Below, piece by piece: positions 1 to 12,499 of a stretch of 64,000 nucleotides of DNA. The position numbers were made by a program, and so were the translations under genes. The notes under the pieces are model-generated. The model ran no database searches, was not told where the DNA came from, and was given only the letters and a program-made list of their open reading frames with translations. Each line of letters starts with the position of its first letter. The first letter of the stretch is position 1. Where the stretch lies: contig JAUTDP010000011.1 in NCBI GenBank assembly GCA_033439795.1, forward strand, positions 1,116,001 to 1,180,000, read 5' to 3'. Origin of the DNA: Sordaria brevicollis (taxonomy: Eukaryota; Ascomycota; Sordariomycetes; Sordariales; Sordariaceae).

Positions 1-2269
1 TTCTTCCTTATTAAATATTATTTTAAAAACGATAACGCCCTTTATTTATTAATCGAAAGCTTCGTTAAAAACTTCCTAATTGAATAAACCCTTTTAATAA
101 AGCCGGACGAAGGAAATATAGAAAATAAAGAAGATTTTATATATTATATTTATAATAAAAGTAATTACTTAACGGTATACCTTCTTAATAATAAATAGGC
201 TTATTTATTTATCGGTTAATTTAAAGGATAGGCGGCCCTAATCCTAATATTTAATATTAATTTAAACTTTATTCCTAATTATATACTTTAAAGCGTCTAA
301 TTTATAAATATTAATATAATATTTTTATTTTTTTTAAACTTCCTTTATAAATAAGTAGGCCTTAATAATAATATAATTTATACGCTCTTTAATTATCCGA
401 ACGTCGAATAACTCTTAGTATTATATTAGTAATATAAGGGTATTATAACGCTAAAGGGGCTCGGTACCTATTTTTAGGTATTAACTATAATTAATAAAGA
501 ATAGGGAGAAGCTTATAGTTTTTAAAATGTAATTATTCGCTACGAATTCGGTAAAAAGCAATTAAATAAATTAATCGTTTTAATAGTAGGAATAGAAAGC
601 GTATAAATATTATTTAATATAAGTATTTATAATCTTTATTTAGCCGTTAATTTTTAAATAAATGGATAAAGAAAATTTTTATTTAATACCGAAGAGTCGA
701 TAAAATTCCCGTTAAAAAGTAATAACGAATTAAAAGCCGCGGTCGGAAATAATAAAATCGGGAGTACCGTATAAGCGGTAAATTTCGCGGAGGAAAGCGT
801 TAACGACCCCCTTAATAATTAAACTATAAATAAGGACGTAATACCGTATTTTCATTAAATGGTCGATAATTATTATAATATAAATATATACCTTCCCGCC
901 GCTTTTAATTTCGGGAAGGGGGTTAATAAAATTTATTAAAAGGTCGGATTATTAGCGAAATAGGACCGGTATAAGCTCGAATAAATTTAGGGGCGTAAAT
1001 TTAAAATTCTTAACCCGGGTATAAAGATAATAATTTTAAACGAAGGTAATTATATCCTTAAATAAATTAAATTAAATATAAATCCGTCGGATAAGGTTAT
1101 AAATTTTAAAATAGCCCGGGTAATTATTAAATATTAAATTATAAGTACGTTAAAAAATTTAAAAGCGAATTTCGTTATAAAGGGGGATAAAGATTTATTT
1201 ATTAATTAAAATCCGGTTATAAAGGATTTTATAATTTATTATAATAGCCCCTACGAATTTTTTAACGCGTTTAAGGAATTTTTTATAATTAGGGTTTTAG
1301 AGGTAAATAATAATTATAAAGGAATTGGGTAAAATGAAGTAAGCGGCGTTAATATAATCGTCGATTAATAATTCAGTATTGAAGATTAGGAGCCTTATAG
1401 GTTATTTATCGTTATTACTATTACCATTATTAAAGTCTAATTCTTCGATTTAATTCTCCTTCGGTAATAAAGTACGTATATAATTCGTTACTTAATTATT
1501 ACCGAAATTACGCTTATCCGTTAAAATATTTCTAAGTAATTGGGAGAGGGCATTAGAAACGGCTATATAAATACTTAAATAGTATATAATTTTAAAATAA
1601 AAATTACTAAAGAATTTAAATTATTAAACCTATTATTAATTAAGGAATTTTATCGTTATAAAATATTAAAGGCTTTTATAATTAGTAATAATTTTAATAA
1701 CGTTTTTAATTCCCTAAAATTCGGGGCGCTATTTTTTAAAGGCTTTAATAATAGTAAAGAGTTTTTTATTATAAATTTCGTAATTATATTCGGCCGGGGA
1801 ATATTTAAACGAAAAGAAAGCAATAAAGTAACGTTTCCCTTCTTTATTAATTTAAAAAAGGATACCGCTGGACGCTTAATTTAAAATATTAATTTCGATA
1901 ACGGTTTAGCGTTCGGGATAATAATATATAAGAATAAGGGCCGAAATAAAAACGTTCTTTAAACGTTTAAATATTATAATTACAACTTTAAATATAAAAT
2001 TAATTTATTTATTATAAAATATAAAGGTTATAAAGGGTTAAGCGATTTTAAAAAAGCCTTTAATAAACTTACGGTAAAAGTTCGCGAAATTAATAAAATA
2101 TTAAAAATCCTTTAAAATTTCCGGGACGCCTTAGCCGACAATAGCGTTAACCTTTTCGGGATTTATACGCAAACCGTTACGGGAAATAATAAACCCTAAA
2201 TACTTTATTTTATATTCATAAAATTTATATTTCTAAATATCGATAATTAAACTTACTTTTATAAACTTT

Positions 2270-2710
2270 TTTATAACGTTTTCGAAGTAACGTTTATATT
2301 CTATTTTAATCCCGTTATAAATAAATATATCGTCGAAATAAATTATAGCGTATTTATTTAAAATATTAAATAGAATATAATTAATATAATATTAAAACGA
2401 CGTTAGCGCGCCTATTATACCGAAATTTGTAATAAAATATTCGAAGAAATTAAATTTAATAATAAATGCGGTTTTTTATTTATTACCTTTAATAATATAT
2501 AAACGGTTAAAAGCCGTAATAATATCGAATTTATTAAATTATTTCGTTTTATAGAGGGAGTTAATTATTTCGCGGATAAGGGGAATAAAATACTTATTCT
2601 TTATTATAATATTATTTAACCTGCGGTAATCGATATAAATTTGTATACTACCCCCTAATTTTCGGGTTAAGAATATAGGAGTAGCCGTAGGGGATAAATT
2701 TAAATAAATA
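2270..2710 (-). pseudogene. gypsy reverse transcriptase remnant
   Basis: On the minus strand from about 2705 downward, the conceptual translation reads LSPTATPIF, then RKLGG, then IYIDYRRLNNI, a close match to the gypsy RT pattern 'LSPxAxPILFVRKPGGGLRxCVDYRxLN'. It continues with NKFDIITAFNRL (the palm aspartate in 'KxDLxxAFxRI') and ends with YFDD (codons at 2340-2329), the catalytic box. The YFDD box is intact, although TAA/TAG stops occur where Gln or Trp codons are expected. It would have made the polymerase of the minus-strand element. It is not functional now. Confidence 0.85.
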
Positions 2711-3949
2711 AAATTAAAGGTTAAATAATTATTTAAATATTTATATACGATACGGAATTCTTTTTAAAATATAGGGCGTAAATAGTAATACGGGGGGGTT
2801 TAGCCGGGGATAAGGTCGATTTTATAATCGAAGGGGCGGTAAAGCGGTATTATTTTCGTAATTTCGGAGTCGAAAACTTTTTAAAAGCGGTAAAAGTATT
2901 TTAATAAAATTTTAATAATTTTTACGTAAATAAATATTAATTTTCCGTCGATATATTTTTAAATATTTTCCGTCGAAATAACCTAAAATTATAATTATTC
3001 CGTTATTTAATCCTAATAATTAATTAAAAACCGGTAAAGGGGGATAGGTATAAATTAACCGGCGAAGATTATACGAAGTATAATATTATCGAAATTATTA
3101 AAAGTTTAATTAAAATCTTTAGGGTTAGGATTAGGGAGTGGGATTATAATTATCGGCGAATTATTATTAATACCGAAGAGAGGTATTATAATTTTAATAA
3201 AGTAGTAAAATTAATTGGAAATATATTTAAAGATTTTTATATTAGGTTCTTCGTATATTAAAATAAAATTAGGGGTAAATAGTAAACGGATAATTATATT
3301 TTATAATTAATTACGGCTATTCGAACGAAAGTAAGCCTTCGAAATATAATAGAGGGAAATAAAACGGCGGCGAAATTTTCGTAATTTAATAAAAAGTTAA
3401 ATCGGGTTTTAGGGTACGGATTTAATCTTTAATAATATCCGGGGGGCTATAATTAATAGGGGAAGGTTTAATACGTTTTCGATAAAAAGTAAAGGAGGTA
3501 AAGGCGTTTCTTTAATAATAAAATTAAAAAGATTTATAATATTTTATAATTAATTTATAATAAGGTTATACTTTTTTAATTAAAGGAGGTTAAAAATAAT
3601 ATTAGGGTTATTAAAAGGTTAAACGAAAAGAGTAAAACGATCCGTAAAAGAATTAATAAAATAAAATATAATATAAATATAAGAAATAGAATTTCTTTTA
3701 CGACCGTCGGTTAAATAAAAGGTACGGGGGCAGTAAAAAGGTATTAGAAAGAGAGTATAATATTATATAAAGGAAGAATTAATAAAGTTTATTAATAAAT
3801 ACCCAAAATCGATTATAATAAAATATAGCGTTTTAAAGGTATTACCGGAGTAAATAAAATTTAAAAAAAAGAAATTAATATTTAATCCTATAGAATATAA
3901 ATATAAGTCTTTTAATTCCTCTATATTATATTTCTAGCGGCGATTTTTA

Positions 3950-5560
3950 TTAGAAATTAGGTTTTTCCTACTTTAAACGTTAGCGTTGAAATTAGGGCGT
4001 TTTAAGCGGGAGCGGGGGCTTAGGCTTTATATTTCGTTTTAATTATATAAATTATAATATAATAACCGGCCCCGCTATAATATATATATAAACCCTCCGC
4101 CCTATAGCGGGCTCGTTCCTCTATAGAAATAAAGTTATTAAATTTCCCCGTAAGGGTAAAAATTTTATTAAAAATTATAAAATTGCCGGCGGGTTAAATA
4201 AGGGTAAACGGCGAAACGTTAACGTAATAATTAACGTTTAATAAATTAATAGTAAATTCGTAAAAAAAGTCTACCTATCCTTTAAAATTATCGGAGGCCG
4301 GGTAATTAACGCTAATAACGTTAACGAAAATATTTTAAAAGCGTTTATTAATCTTCGATTTAAAAACGTTAATACGGTAGCGAATATTAAATTTATAAAA
4401 ATTAGCGAATTTAATAAACGTAAAAATAAAATCGGTAAAAGGAAAGGTACCTTATTATAAGCAATTTATTTCCCGGATTATTTTAATATAAATATTAAAA
4501 GTAATATAATATAAATCGAATTATTTAAAGAGATTTTAAAAATTAATAAAGCCCGCGGGCTAAATAATAGAATTTTAAGGGGAGGTTGTAATTATATCGA
4601 TTTTAAAACGAATACGTATAAAAATATCGTTAAAAAAGCGTTAAAAAATATAAAAAATCCAGTCGGTAAATATTAAATAAGCGGCGTAATTAATAACGAA
4701 TTTAATATTAATAAAAAATTTTTAATTAATATATTCTTCTTATCGTTTTATAAAAGAATATTCGGTACCGATAAAAATAGGGGGTTTAACGCTACGGGTA
4801 CGGTTAAATAAGGAAGGGGATAAAGAAAAAAAAACGATAAACGGGGGTTAAAAGTTAATTTAATCGGCGATATATTAACGAATTTAAAACGTAATTTCGG
4901 TAATATATCGGTTAATTTTAAATTAAATAGCGTTAATTCGCTAATTAATTATATTAATCCGAATAATTTAAAAGCGGATAATAATTTCGAATTTAGAAAT
5001 ATAGAAGAAGGTTTAATTAATTTACCTCTATACTTTAATAATTTCCTAAACGAATTCGGTAATACGGCTACGAAATTGGGTTTCGGAATAAAAAGCTATA
5101 TTAAAGTTTATTATAATTTGGGTTTAAATATTATAAATACAATCTTAAGCGTAATTAAATTAGGCTTTAATAGTATCGAAATAAGTATAAAATTAGGAAA
5201 AGAATTCGGGATTTACTTTTAAAACGTTTACGAAGCGAGAAAAATCGTCCTATAAATTATAAATAACGGTATTAATATAAAATTAATTATAAGAAAGAAA
5301 GAAATTAATAGCGAAAGTTTATCGGCCGCTGTTAAAATTAGGGCCCGGGGTATTTATATTAAACGTTTTAGGGCTATTTAGGTTTATAATTAGGATTGGA
5401 TTTAGGTTTAAGCGGGCGTAAAAGCGGAAAAAAATTAATAATATTTAGTCGTAAAATTGGCGAAGGGTTAATAATATTCGGTTAAAATAATAATTAATAA
5501 AAAGGATAAAGGATTTTGTAAAAAGGGGTTCGATAAAATTTAATTAAAAAAAATCGGCAC
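3950..5560 (-). pseudogene. gag remnant with CCHC zinc knuckle
   Basis: Minus-strand codons at 4088-4047 show the spacing C-X2-C-X4-H-X4-C, but each of the four ligand codons is now TAT, which is what TGT (Cys) and CAT (His) become after CpA-to-TpA change on one strand or the other. The residues between (xIYxSGAGxY) fit a retroviral-type nucleocapsid knuckle. The region upstream toward 5560 lies between the LTR and this knuckle and should hold matrix/capsid coding sequence, but nothing in it is recognisable by motif. The outer borders are estimates. Confidence 0.55.
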
Positions 5561-5639
5561 CGTTTCTATAAATTAATTAAAGCGAAACGCTTAATAAATA
5601 CTAAGCTACTAACTATAGAAAAGGTATAATAAATTATTA

Positions 5640-5838
5640 TAATACCGATTTAATAGAGGCTTGGAGAAGACGTATTATTATACGAAAGGGAGAAGATCGA
5701 GAGAGAATAGCGAAAATTCTACTCCCGGACTATATATATAAATAAAGTGGAGATATAATTATAGGTACGACTATACTCCGCTAGTAGTTCGGTGCCAAAA
5801 CGCCTGGGGAGCGCTGCCGACAATTTGGTGCCGTGACA
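5640..5838 (-). repeat. LTR (5' LTR of the minus-strand gypsy element), inner border unknown
   Basis: The minus strand begins TGTCACGGCACC at 5838, a typical LTR start. The stretch 5786-5838 keeps many CpA/TpG steps and is clearly GC-richer than the flanks, like the other LTRs in the window. GGTGCC occurs twice within it (near 5791 and 5827, plus strand). No partner copy is present in the window, so the length is not measured. Confidence 0.55.
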
Positions 5839-5984
5839 TATATAAAATTTACCGCCGCCGTTTAAATTAAAAGAATTTTCAAAGAAATTTAATTAAATTA
5901 AATAAGAGATTAATAGGATTAATAATTATATATTATTCCCTTATTAAATTATAAATTATTTTATTTATAATTAATTTCTACGGG

Positions 5985-8960
5985 AATTAAATTCCTAATT
6001 CCTATAAGAATAAATAATACCCGGGCTAATATTTAAATAAATACTTTTATTATTTATAGAATAATACGCAAACTCTTTAATAGGGCTATTTTATTTAGTG
6101 AAGTAGGAACCGGCAAAACCCTAATTTATAATTCTATTTTATTTATAAAATATTAAAAACTCTTCGATTTAAAATAGAAGAATAAAGCTATATAAATTTA
6201 CTTTAATATTATAATCCTCCTACCCTCTTTAATCCTTTAAATATTTAAAAAATTATATAATATATTTAGCGACTTTAAAATTTATTATTAGTACGCCGAA
6301 TTTAATAGTATTTTAAAAGATAATCTTCACTACGATAAGACCTTAAATTAAAATTAATTCGACGAATTAATAATTAAATATATTATAGACCGCTATAAAG
6401 CGGATATTACCTAAATTATTATTATTACCGTATTTACAACGATTAATTAGCATTAAAGTTTTAAAAGTATAAAAAAAATTTAAATACTATAAAGGAGCCG
6501 GGCGTTTAATATAAATAAATATGTATAGAAAAAGGACGCCTTTATAAATTAGTATATATAAAATTAAATTTATTAAAATAAAGAAACTAAAGTTAAAAGG
6601 AGGGTAAAACGTTAAGGTTCGGATTTTAATATTAATTCGCTTAAAATTAATAATAATAATTCGGACGAAGAATTGGGTTTTAAAAATAAAAATTATAATT
6701 CGGTATAAAATAACGCTATTATAATTAATTTTACTAAAAAGAATATATAAATTTACCCCCTTTAATATAATATTATTTTCTCCTATAAAAGTAAATTAAA
6801 ATATAAATTAATTTAATATAATTTTAAAAAAAAGATATAAGTAATTCCATTGTATTTAAAAATAATTATAATTCCTAACGCTAAATTTTAGGCTATTATA
6901 ATCGACGAAGCCTAATTTACCCAAAATATATTTATTAATACGTTTAAAACGATCCGGTTATTATTAATTTTAATATATTTAATATATTCAATTATACCGA
7001 CGTTAAATAAATTAACGAATATACGAGCGTTTATTACATTCGTATAATAGATTAAATTTAATAAGCTTTTTAAATTATTTACGTTTATTATTAACGACGA
7101 AACGATTACCACTCTCAATTTAACTTAGGATAAATCCTTCGTTCTTTCTTTCGAATTTAATAATTTTAATAACGTTATTAATAAAAGGGCGTCGATTATA
7201 GAAGTTAATAAATTAGCGGAAATTTATTATAATTAAGGGTATTAATAGTAATTCTTTTATTTCAATATTTAAAAGGCGATTACCGATTTAAGAAAAATAA
7301 TTAACGATTTTACAATATTAATTATTAAAGAAATATAAATATTTATAATTAATAAAAGAATAATAATCTTATTAACGTTATTTAATAATATAACGATATA
7401 TCCTTCGTCCAATATCCCGTTAATATAAATTAATATTATTTATTTTAATTATAATACCCGTATAAAGGCTATTACGGAATATACCAATAGCCTCTTATAA
7501 TATATTATTAGTACGCCTATAATCGATATTAAAGACGGCGAATTTACTTCTAATAAAAATAATAAAATAATAAATTTAAATATAACGTTAATCCGTTTAT
7601 TTTAATTCTTCGCTTAAAATATATACAATTACTTTATATTATTATAGGATTTAAGCATTCAATTTAGTAATAATACTATTAAAAATACCCTATTCGATAT
7701 TATATAATTAATTAATAAAAGTAAAAAAGAAATTTTCGAACTAATTAAATATACGGAATTAATTAATATTAAATTAGGTACCGACGTTATAAATCGATTT
7801 ATTAAATTCGATTTCAATAGTAACTTATTATATATATTCGTATATTTAATATAAAATAGAAATATATTACCGCCCTCTAATAAATTTAATATATTTTATT
7901 AAATTTTCGGGTAATCGTCCTTATTTATTTAAATTATTAAAAAATATATAGAAATTATAATAATTTATAAACGCGTTTTCGTAATCGCTAATTCCCTATA
8001 ATCGTAAATATAAATTTATACCCTTTTATATTTATTCTAATTAAAGTAAAGAATAATTTATTTCTATAGGAGTAAATAAGCGCACCCTATCAATAATAAA
8101 TAGGATAATTTATTCCATTTTACGGAAAGTTAAATTTAAAATCTAAATAATTTTTTCTAATTGATTATAAATTAAACGTTTAAAAATCGTCCGGAATTAG
8201 AATAACCTTTTTAAATATATTAACGTTTTAATCCTAAATTCCGCGGTTTACGCCATTGGTCTAAACCTCTATTATTAATACTATATTAGAATCGGTTTCG
8301 GACTAATTTAAAATATAAATACTATTTTATAATATTTAAATCGTTTATATCGAATTGGATAATAATAGCCGGTAGAATAATTCTTTCCAATTATATATAA
8401 TATTATTTATAATTAAATAGAGGAGCGAATTTTCTATAAAGTAAATTTTTACTAATCCCTTTAGGAAAATAATACGCTAATATTTTTATTTAATAAATTT
8501 ACGAATTTATACCTAATTTCCAATTAAATTTATTAAATATTCCTAACGCCGCCGGTTTATATTTTAAAACGCTATATAAATACAAAATTACGAAGTATTT
8601 AATATCGTATATTTTTAATAAATATATTTAAATTACCGAACCCCTATAGAATATTTTCGTATATTATAATAAAAAGGCGATAATTATTAGCGAAATATAT
8701 TCGTACTTTTTATTTATTATTATAAAAGCTATAAAAGCCGGATATAAAATCGATTAAGACGTTTTCAACTCTTTTATTCCCTTTATTAATATATATTATA
8801 TTAATTCCGAAGATTCGTTTAATATAGTATAAAAGATTTTTAAAACGTTTAAACGAATAGAAAAGGATATTACTATACGTTTTATTAAACGGTATATTAA
8901 ATCCGCTATAAAAAATATAAAATTTAAAATTAAATAGCGGATTATAATAACGCGTACTTT
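5985..8960 (+). pseudogene. SNF2-family DEAD/DEAH-like helicase, RIP-degraded
   Basis: Plus-strand conceptual translation gives a P-loop SEVGTGKT at 6097-6120, a strand like PSxIL with the following 'DFKIYYxYAEF', a motif II-like IIIDEA at 6898-6912 in the same frame, then a 'SxxPTLNKLTNIRAFITF' segment resembling the SNF2 'ATPIxNxLxDLxxLxxFL' motif III region (about 6990-7045). Another frame carries LILNSAVYAIGLNL near 8226-8268 and NRLYRIG near 8339-8360, followed by PVE. This matches SNF2 motifs V and VI ('GLNL' and 'RxxRIGQxxPV'). The frame change between the halves may be an intron or an indel. Stops fall mainly at sites that fit Gln (CAA/CAG) or Trp before RIP. SNF2 proteins are ATP-driven DNA translocases. 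That this was a repeated gene is inferred from its RIP. No subfamily can be named. Confidence 0.7.
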
Positions 8961-10730
8961 AACGAAAAATAATTAAACGTTTAAAATAAAAATCGAAAAT
9001 AAAGAAATTAAAATACCGAATATTAAAAAAATTAATAAAAAGATTAAGGGAAAAAATAATAAGGGTATTAACCTTTTAATAATAAACCTTATTCGCTTCC
9101 GCGATATTATACCCGCCCTTAAAAATAAAGAATTTATTAATCCGAATAATAATTTTATTATATTAAAACGATCTCCGCCGGGCTCCGATTTTAATAATAA
9201 GAATAATTATATAAACTTTAATTCGGCGGCCTAATAAGGCCGTAAACGTTTTAAATTTTAATTTCCGATTACCGTTTAAATATTACGTATACGTAACGAA
9301 AAACGAATAAAGGGTCCTAAAATTATTCCCGCTAAAGATAATTCTTAAATATTTAACCTAATTAATAATAAATTTATTTTAATTCCTATAAAAGTAAACG
9401 CTAAAGGATTTAAAGATTAAATTAATAATAGGATATTTAACTTAATCGATACCGGATTCATTTTAATTCCTATAGGAGTAAATACTAAGGGATTTAAAAA
9501 TTAAATTAATAATAGGATATTTAGCCTAATTAATAAAAGATTTATTTTAATTCTTATAGAAATAAACGCTAAAAGATTTAAAAATTAATTTAATAATAGA
9601 ATATTTAACCTAATCGATAAAGGATTTATTTTAATTCTTATAAGAGTAAATATTAAAGGATTTAAAAATTAATTTAGTATTTTCGAAATCGAAGACGTCC
9701 TTAGCGAATATTTAATTCGTATAAAGAAAATTATAAATATAATCGCTAAAAACCCCTTACTTAATAAATTTAATAACCGGGTTCCTAATAATTCAAAGGG
9801 AATTTTAAATAAAATTATAATTTAGGCCTAAAAATACGCTAAAATTTTTAAATTATAAACTTAAATACTTTATTTTATAATTATAATTATATATAATATT
9901 TAAAACAATTCTAATATAAATATACTCTTCGATAAATTTAAATAATTTATAAAAGACTATATTTATATACTATATATATAAATAATCGGCTATAATACCG
10001 TAATCGTAAAATATATATTAATTATAGTAAAGCCCAATACCGATTAATATTTCGTCGCTATTAAAAAAATACGTATTTTTAAAACCGGACGTTTTTAATT
10101 AAATTAAATATTCGATAAAGAATATAATTTATATAATATAAATTATTATCGCGAAGCTTTAAAGAAGCGTTTTAACCGGATAGTAATCCCTTTTAAATAA
10201 TAAATTTCTACGGGAATAAATAACGAAGATTATAAATTAGAAGAATTTATTCGGATTATTATAAATTATATAATTCAATTACTTCGCCCCCCCTTTAAAC
10301 TATTTAAAAGAAAGTAACTTAAAAATACTTTTAAAATAAAGGAAATTAATATTTTTTATAATTATATTTACCATTTTAACGATAATAATACGGGTAAAAT
10401 TTATAAATACGAATCCCGATTAAATTATAAGAATATATATTATAATAACGGATATAATTCTTTTAATAAAAACGAATATTAATTCGTCTAACGGTTCGGT
10501 AAGGCGGTAAATATATAAGTAATTTATAAATTCCTAAATAGCGACGTATATAATAACGAAACGATAATTTAAATATCTAAAGCTTTAACTAAATATATTC
10601 GCAATTATATTACTATTTACCAGGCTAATTTTAATAATAATTAATAAAAACGCTTTATAAATTGTAAGGAATTTATTTTACTTTATTTCAATTATTCTTT
10701 TTATAATTAACCTTTATAATTTAGAAGAAT
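8961..10730 (+). pseudogene. coherent degraded reading region following the helicase, with 28-residue repeats
   Basis: Downstream of the helicase motifs the plus strand keeps long stretches that read like protein with stops mostly at TAA/TAG. It includes a tandem repeat of 28 codons (9373-9675) and then text such as FEIEDVLSEYLIRIKKI near 9682 and ISKALTKYIRNYITIY near 10580. I recognise no family. It could be the C-terminal extension of the helicase gene or a separate neighbouring gene. No intact start or stop can be assigned because of RIP. Confidence 0.4.
9373..9675 (+). repeat. 84-bp tandem repeat, about 3.6 copies, in frame (28 codons)
   Basis: The segment TTTTAATTC(C/T) recurs at 9377, 9461, 9545 and 9629, an exact spacing of 84 bp each time. 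The units share the encoded pattern FILIPIxVNxKGFKxxINNRIFxLI. The fourth unit loses similarity after about 9670. Because 84 is divisible by three and the four units keep one frame, the repeat looks like a protein-level repeat and not a satellite. The copies differ mainly by C/T and G/A changes, as expected after RIP. Confidence 0.85.
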
Positions 10731-11563
10731 ATAGGATTAAATTAAATAAGGGCCGGGTATTATTAAAAGCTATGGAGGTATTAAATATTTAAAGTTTAGA
10801 AATTTTAATAATTAATTATAAATATAATTTCCCGCCTAATATTAATAATTCTATATAAACTTATAGTAATTATAATTATACTTAATATATAATAATATTA
10901 AAATATAATAGTAAAATAATTAAACGAATTTATAATATATAATAAATAAAAAGGTAAAGGTTAATAATTATTATTATAGCGAATTATATTTCTACTTATA
11001 TTTAATTCTTAAAATAGATATTAATAAAATAATATAACCGATAGAAAGTTAGGTTACCCTATTTTACCAAATACGAGAATTTAATCGATTCGTTCGTTTA
11101 ATAATTATATTTATAGCAATATACAATTAAACCCCTATTTAATACGTTAATTAATATAGGGTAAATATTAAATTAGGAATTATATATATATAATTAAAGT
11201 AAACTACTTTATAGGTTTATTATTAAAGATATATAATACTTTAATTAATAACCGGTTATAAAATAAAAGAAATAGTAAAACGGACGAATTTTATTCGGTA
11301 AATTTAACGCCGGTACTATAAATTGATAACTAAGTATCGGATATATACTAATTTAATATATTTATACACCTACGCGGAATTTCCGTTTAATATTTATTTC
11401 TAACGCCCTATATAACGTTTTACGTAAATATTATTATTTCGATAAAAAGAATCCCTAATATATAATTTACTATTAAAATAATACGGAAAATATATTTTAA
11501 AAGGATAATTAATAACGTTAAAATATATAATAAAATTCGTAAATAATATAATCTAATAAAAAA
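10731..11563. other. RIP-degraded DNA without recognisable gene
   Basis: AT-rich sequence dense in stops in all frames. I see no motif that I can assign. It ends at the TTTCA that forms the 5' target-site copy of the next element. Confidence 0.5.
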
Positions 11564-11568
11564 TTTCA

Positions 11569-11850
11569 TGTCACAGGATTAGACCTGTGCCATACCTAGT
11601 ACACGCACTGACCACCCTTATAGGTGCCCAGCTCCCTAATAACTATTTACGACTATGGCATACATACCATAGCACGACATGGCCCAGATCTAGTTACTAG
11701 TAGTTACGTATAGTATTACGTAGGCGTGTATAGGCTGGGGCATAGGTTCGCGCCTATATATCCAGCCCTCTACGTATACTTCCTATTTCCTCTCCTTCGT
11801 ATTTTAATATATATCCTAACCTATACTTAACGTACACTCAACCTGTAATA
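11569..11850 (+). repeat. 5' LTR of chromovirus 1
   Basis: Starts TGTCACAGG and ends GTAATA (CA-to-TA at the terminus). The first half, to about 11680, is nearly free of RIP and rich in CpA/TpG. The second half carries TA where the 3' LTR still has CA. It pairs base for base with 18739-19020. Confidence 0.9.
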
Positions 11851-12499
11851 ATTTAAAGTATTAAATTATTACGTTACGCGCGTATATTAAGGAAGATTAT
11901 AATTATTATATTTTAATTTTAAAGTATTAAAGATTCGATTATTAAGCGATTATAATAATCGCGTACCGGTCCTAGACGTCGAATTAAGTAAAATATTAAA
12001 ACGAGTATTATTATCGAATTGCTTGTACCTTTTCTCTTTATTTTATATTTATTAAATACGTTAATTTAAGCGATTAATATTTTCTTCAAGCTAATAATTT
12101 TCGGTTCCTTTTATTATAAATAATTTTATCGTTATTGCTATTATTAGTACTTTTACGGTTATATTCCTTAATAATTTTATTTATTTAAATTTAGTAAATA
12201 TTTTATTTATTTTCGATTTTATTATACTTTTTATTACCGTTATTATTAATTAAGCTTTTAATTTTGCGATAAACCCCGCTTTTTAATTAATATTAATAAC
12301 CTTTATTAAATTTATTTATTTTAATATTATCGAAGTGGGTATTAAGGTATACGATTTCGAAGTCGAATTCTAATAGGCTAAATTTAATCTCTAAAATTCA
12401 AAAAGCGCCCGCGCTACGCTCTAAATTAAGTATAATCTTTAATTTTAAAACGTTACGGTTAACCGTTAATGCGCTATTTCCGATTTCGAGACTAAATTA

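Larger units (their letters stand above)
1..5838 (-). mobile_element. Ty3/gypsy retrotransposon, RIP-degraded, 3' part outside window
   Basis: Read on the minus strand, the region gives in order an LTR-like end starting with TGTCAC (5838 downward), a gag remnant with a CCHC zinc knuckle (4047-4088), and a reverse transcriptase remnant (about 2270-2710). The order LTR, gag, RT is that of Ty3/gypsy elements. Stops (TAA, TAG, TGA) interrupt every frame and CpA/TpG are almost absent, so the copy is dead by RIP. RNase H and integrase should lie below about 2200 and the second LTR to the left of base 1. I did not resolve integrase motifs here. No second LTR is visible, so the inner LTR border is unknown. 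Confidence 0.8.

Noticed and set aside
6912..7118. Minus-strand open frame of 68 codons in RIP DNA
   Set aside because: It lies antisense to the SNF2 helicase motifs (starting beside the DEA box) and has an AT-driven Ile/Asn/Leu composition.
9373..9675. CRISPR-like array
   Set aside because: The 84-bp units are contiguous without spacers, keep one reading frame, and lie in a eukaryotic context.
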